Positions 26,401-64,000 of a stretch of DNA of 64,000 nucleotides are shown in pieces. The position numbers and the translations under genes were made by a program. Source of the DNA: Serinus canaria (Eukaryota > Chordata > Aves > Passeriformes > Fringillidae); contig NC_066343.1 in NCBI RefSeq assembly GCF_022539315.1, positions 49,895,973 through 49,959,972 on the forward strand, written 5' to 3'. Positions within the stretch are counted from its first letter, which is position 1. Every line of letters starts with the position of its first letter. The notes below the pieces were generated by a model. It saw only the letters and a list, made by a program, of their open reading frames with translations. It was not told the DNA's origin and made no database searches.

Positions 26401-28924
26401 AGCAGTAAACATCAGAAAGACATCAGCAGTGGTGCAGTAAACCCAGTAAAACACCATTACTGTGTACTTCATTTTCATAACAAGCATTGCTTTGAGAGAT
26501 TGAAACACCTAAAAGAGTCCTAGCTGGCTCAGTGTCAGGCTCTCTGCAAAGCTTTAACAGCCCTTTCTGAAATGTTTGAGACAATGATACTTCCAACAGA
26601 CAAAAAGAGAAACAACAAAAAAGAGAGTTTAAATGTTTGCTTTCACTTTTCCAAGCCTTCACAGTTGGTGGGACACATAATGAGAAGGCATTCCGCTTCC
26701 CAGGAGAGGTCAAATAACTCACACCTGCCAATTTTAAATGACAACACTGCTTTTCTCTGTACCCAACACAAATGTGGCTACTCCTACTCGTGGTCTTGCC
26801 AGTTCAGTCCATCACCTCCTGATGTTGTGGTTTCCTTCACGTAGCATGAAAGGTGTGCTCCCTGTATAGATACTGTTCTGCAAACCAGGAAATCCAGTGT
26901 TAGAGCTGCCCATGTGGGGTTCGTTGTGTTGACCAAAAACAGCTACCTTGACTGTTCAAATGTTTTCAAAAGGCACTGACATTTATACTTCTGGGCATTA
27001 TTGCTGGACCTCTCATACCCAGCATGGACTCCTTACATCTGCCAGGGGTGCTAACAACTGGTCTGGATCGGGTGCACTCTCCTGCGGCAGTGGGGCTGTG
27101 CACAGACCTGAGGCTGCTGGTCACCACCTTGCCACCCGTCTGCTGCTGCAGGACAGGGCATGGCTGATGTGTCAACAGAGAGACGCTGGTGCTGAGCTAG
27201 AGAGTTCTTGTGCCAAATTCAGCACCGTGCTCCTTAAATCTGGTGCTTGCTAGTGGTAATTGCAAGGGATGAGTGAGCTCCGGTGAACTCCCAGCTAAAT
27301 GTCTAGGATGCTGTAGTGCTTATCTGATGCCCTTTGACAGCTGCAGCAGTTTAGCCCTGGATCTACCTAGTTTGGATCAAAAAACTCTCTCTAGTCTTGA
27401 ATCGTGCAGATGCTGAATTCAGGCATCAGGCATGTTTCTGCTCTACAGCTACAGACCAGGGGAAGAAAGGAGGGTACTACTGTCACTGAGTTTCACACTG
27501 AATGAAAAACAGATGTTGGGAAGCAACTTGTTGCTTGCAAACCCTGCTAGAGGCACAATTTATCCTAAAGACAGACCAACGCATCCTCTGCCCAAATAAA
27601 TGTATTTTTTGCTAAATGATGCTTCTACAAGAAAATGTTATTCCTAATGAAATTTTCTTTCCAGCTGCTGAGGTATCTCATACCTCAATAGATAAGAGGT
27701 AAGATATTACACAAAGGCACTTCTAAATATGCTGTGTAACAGTCACTTTATTGCAAAATGTATATTAAGATAGAAAACTTGTTGAAAACTTTTTTCACAT
27801 AGTTCAGCTCTTGAATGTACAAGCCATGTTCCATTTGCAGAAGGGACAACATGAAATGCAAACTGAGGGCAAGACTGGCCATGTGATTGCAAGGTGCTCA
27901 GCTTGTAAAATGGGAGTGAAGGGTCTGTCAGTATTCATATTATCCTGAGTATTATTTCAGTTCAAGGAACCCCTTCATTACTTTTATCTAGTATATTGTA
28001 GACTTGTAAGGGGTTTTACTTACCTGAGGTTTCTGTTAATTAGGCTGTAAAGGATAAGTATCTTGTAAACAGTGATGTTGAATTGTGGGTTTGATAGATG
28101 GCAATATTCTGACCTTTCTCCGCAACAGGAAGTTAAAAACAATAGAGAAAGGGCAGAGATTGCATAGCTTCAAAACTTTGGGAAATCAGTAATTTTTCAA
28201 TCTAGAACTGTTTCAAAGCAACTTGAATATAGAGAAGCCACTCTGACATCTTTTAGGCATCTTTTGCTTTGAGCTTTTTATACCATTTGCTTATGTACTT
28301 TGGATATGCTCACTTCAAAGTCAGGGAGTTCTTATTCCTGATTATTTAATTTAACAATACTATGAATGAGGACAGAAATTATTTTCTTACACTCCAAGTG
28401 CTGTGTACCTACAGGGTTTATTCCACCTATTTCCACATCTCATCTTGTTTGATCATCTGTGCTAATCTTCTACAAAGCACATTCAAAATATGATACAAAT
28501 GTCAAATAAGTGCTTTTCATATTATCAAATGGCAAGGCGGCAGGTGACCATAAAAAGTCAAAAAATGTTTCCACTAAAAGCAACAGCCTCAATCTCCCTT
28601 ATACTTCTGGATTAAAGAGGCCTTGCCTTTGGAAACATATGGCATCAGCTCTGAGAAAGTTCACTGTAATTTTCTAAAATGAAGCATAAAGGAAAAACGT
28701 TGACCACTTCCTTGAATTTTAACATTAAATTCTGTGCTTGGGCAAATGGAATTGGTTACTTTAATCAGCATTAAAGTATCATTTCCAAAACATTGAAGAG
28801 GTGCAGGAGAGAAGGTAATATTTAGGACGCTTTCACAGATCTTTGGTTCAAAATATGAACATTATGTGGCAAGCACAGTCACAATAAAAATAAGAGTAGA
28901 AGCTCTTCTACTGCCTCACTAAAG

Positions 28925-28982
28925 GAGTTCCAAAAGTCCTAATGAGTTCCAAAAGTCCTAAATGAGTTGTAAAGTCCTAATT
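28925..28982. repeat. three-copy 19-20 bp tandem repeat
   Basis: GAGTTCCAAAAGTCCTAAT at 28,925-28,943, then a 20-bp copy at 28,944-28,963 and a diverged copy at 28,964-28,982. It lies in the region downstream of DOCK8. Confidence 0.85.
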
Positions 28983-30681
28983 TCTCCTCTCTCTTTCCAT
29001 CCTTATCTGCAAAATTGTAATAACATTTCCATATTTCAGAGAAGTAGTATAAGGATTACTCAGTAAGATATTTGCTTAGGACTCAAAAAACACCAAGCAC
29101 TAGGTAATATAAATTATGTGCTAATTTCTCTTAAGCTGCAGTAAAGCCTGAGTCAAGTGATTTGCAGGAAATCCCCACTGTGAGCTTCTGTAGTTAATTT
29201 TGGATAAGGTTATCTACATAAAAGCTTTGTGTAATAAAAATCACTCATAGCTTAGCATCTTCTTTTCAAACTATTACTTGTTAGTTCTGCTAAAAATGTT
29301 ACAGATTACTAACTGCATGTCAAGTCACTATACTGTATGTCCCTATACTTAGAAAAAAATTTAGACAATCTATAAGAACTATTACTACTCCTTGATTTTC
29401 ATGCTTTGATTGAAAAAACTTGTGCAGAACCCCCTGCAGTTAAGGGCCATGACAAAGAATCTGTTCAGAAACTGAGTGAGGAAATTATCCTTCCCTAGAG
29501 TGCCAGCTCAGCAAACACTGAGCAGGTAACCATGCCTCTCCGCATTAAGACAAAATTTAAGTATGTGATTAACTTGCAGAATGTGCCTCATTGCCAAAAG
29601 CACATGGATAAATAATGTCTTGGAAAAGGACTATAAACAAAGATAATTTGTTGTTATTCCTTAGACATTGGATTCACTTCAATCAAACCACACAAAAGTT
29701 CTGTGTCTGTTACCTAGTCATGACTGGCCTCATGCCACTGACCACTCTAAGGTCCGCCTCTCTGCATTAGGCCATTATTGTACAATATATACAAAAGTAT
29801 CTAAAAAGCATCCCCTTCCTTTCCAAGCCCTTGTGGTACGTGCTTGGTTAGGATTTATCCCCTATTTTTCATTCAGTGATCTTGTGTAAATGCTTTTCTG
29901 CATGCTGTCCAGAAAGCGCACATGCTGTCTTGTGAGAGATTTCTGATTTCATAGATGTGGAACAAATACTCCATCACTTCTGTCTTGCAGCATGAAGCTC
30001 TTCCTTGGCCAAAACAGCTGGTTCTTAGGTGCTTTGGGAAGAAGTCTGGGCATCATATTTTCTAAAACTGTGGTTACGAAAAGATTCCCTGCAATGAAAC
30101 AGATTCATAAATGGACTTGGCAAATGAAAAACAATCACAGAAATACCAGTCTTGTGAAAAAGAGAAACATGCTGAAACATGCCAAGCGTTGGCAGGTCAG
30201 AGTTGTCATTTCTTCTTCTCCCACCCCAAACTGGACACAGTGGCTTTGTGAAGAAGCATATAGAACATTAGACTCTTCTATGTCAGTCATGTGACTAAAA
30301 AAGACTATGTTTTCTGTAGTGAAAGGATGACTTCATGCTGCCTAACACTACATGGTGCCATACTTGTTCTATCTCCTTTCTGGCTTCAAAGGTTGAAAAA
30401 TCACAAGATACTTCCCGTAAATTTGTTAGGGTGAGAAGGAAGTCTTGTCTAACAATGCATTGAAATTACATAAATCCTCTACCCCCACAATGCAGAGCCT
30501 GAGAAACACAGCTAACACTACAATGATCTTCAGTGGAAGTCAGCAGATTTCTTTAATCAGTAATGGAGTTGGCAGTGTATATTCCAGCTTGGTTTAAGCT
30601 GCCAGTAAAACTCCCTTTCTTCCTTGCCAAAAAATGGCATATTTTTGTATAGCCACAACAGATAACCTGCCCTAACTATAC

Positions 30682-64000
<33,319 letters not shown>

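Larger units (their letters stand above)
17450..30681. other. DOCK8-KANK1 intergenic region, including any DOCK8 3' UTR
   Basis: AT-rich and without a supported gene. Contents seen: poly-A at 18,648-18,665, the protein-like fragment at 20.2-20.4 kb, the LTR-like end at 23.3-23.4 kb, A-rich simple sequence at 24.48-24.55 kb and the triple repeat at 28.9 kb. The last DOCK8 exon and its polyadenylation site should lie here but were not identified. Confidence 0.6.

Noticed and set aside
26420..26519. AG followed by GACTCTTTT at 26,519 on the minus strand, resembling the codons for Asp-Ser-Phe
   Set aside because: In the phase required by the previous exon it reads Arg-Thr-Leu-Leu, not Arg-Asp-Ser-Phe, and the following residues do not match.

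Overview
This window is vertebrate nuclear DNA and probably avian. It has no prokaryotic features: coding sequence comes in short GT-AG exons separated by AT-rich introns. The only protein-coding gene I can support is the 3' half of DOCK8 (dedicator of cytokinesis 8, a DOCK-C family guanine nucleotide exchange factor), on the minus strand between about 30.68 kb and the right edge. I placed 26 exons, the last one cut by the window end. Every exon junction has GT-AG borders and the reading phase is continuous through all of them. Together they give about 1,180 codons, equivalent by back-counting to roughly residues 900-2080 of the 2,099-residue human protein (human numbering is from memory). The part encoded is the middle helical region and the entire catalytic DHR-2 domain. 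The final short coding exon expected in vertebrate DOCK8 was not found.

Layout: 1-16.3 kb is non-coding, with homopolymer runs, small palindromes and one GC-rich patch near 3.1-3.4 kb. At about 16.4-17.3 kb there is a CpG island with a good minus-strand splice donor. In other vertebrates KANK1 lies directly downstream of DOCK8 in the same orientation, so the island is most simply the KANK1 promoter and first untranslated exon, and 1-16.3 kb its first intron. That link rests on gene order, because no KANK1 coding exon is in the window. From 17.4 to 30.68 kb is a DOCK8-KANK1 intergenic stretch (including any DOCK8 3' UTR) with an LTR-like end near 23.3-23.4 kb and a frameshifted protein-like fragment near 20.2-20.4 kb. 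From 30.68 to 64 kb is DOCK8 with compact introns holding a probable solo LTR (36.73-37.04 kb), a dispersed-repeat-like block (about 35.6-36.07 kb), several short tandem duplications and microsatellites.

The LTR sequences resemble what I remember of passerine endogenous retroviral LTRs, and in birds DOCK8, KANK1 and DMRT1 lie on the Z chromosome. A songbird Z segment is therefore my best guess, but it is an inference. I found no CRISPR array, tRNA, rRNA or clearly new biological system. The points most worth a second look are the missing DOCK8 terminal exon, an out-of-phase open block with splice-like borders inside a DOCK8 intron (57,070-57,297), a 25-T run beside a splice acceptor, and the CpG island structure.
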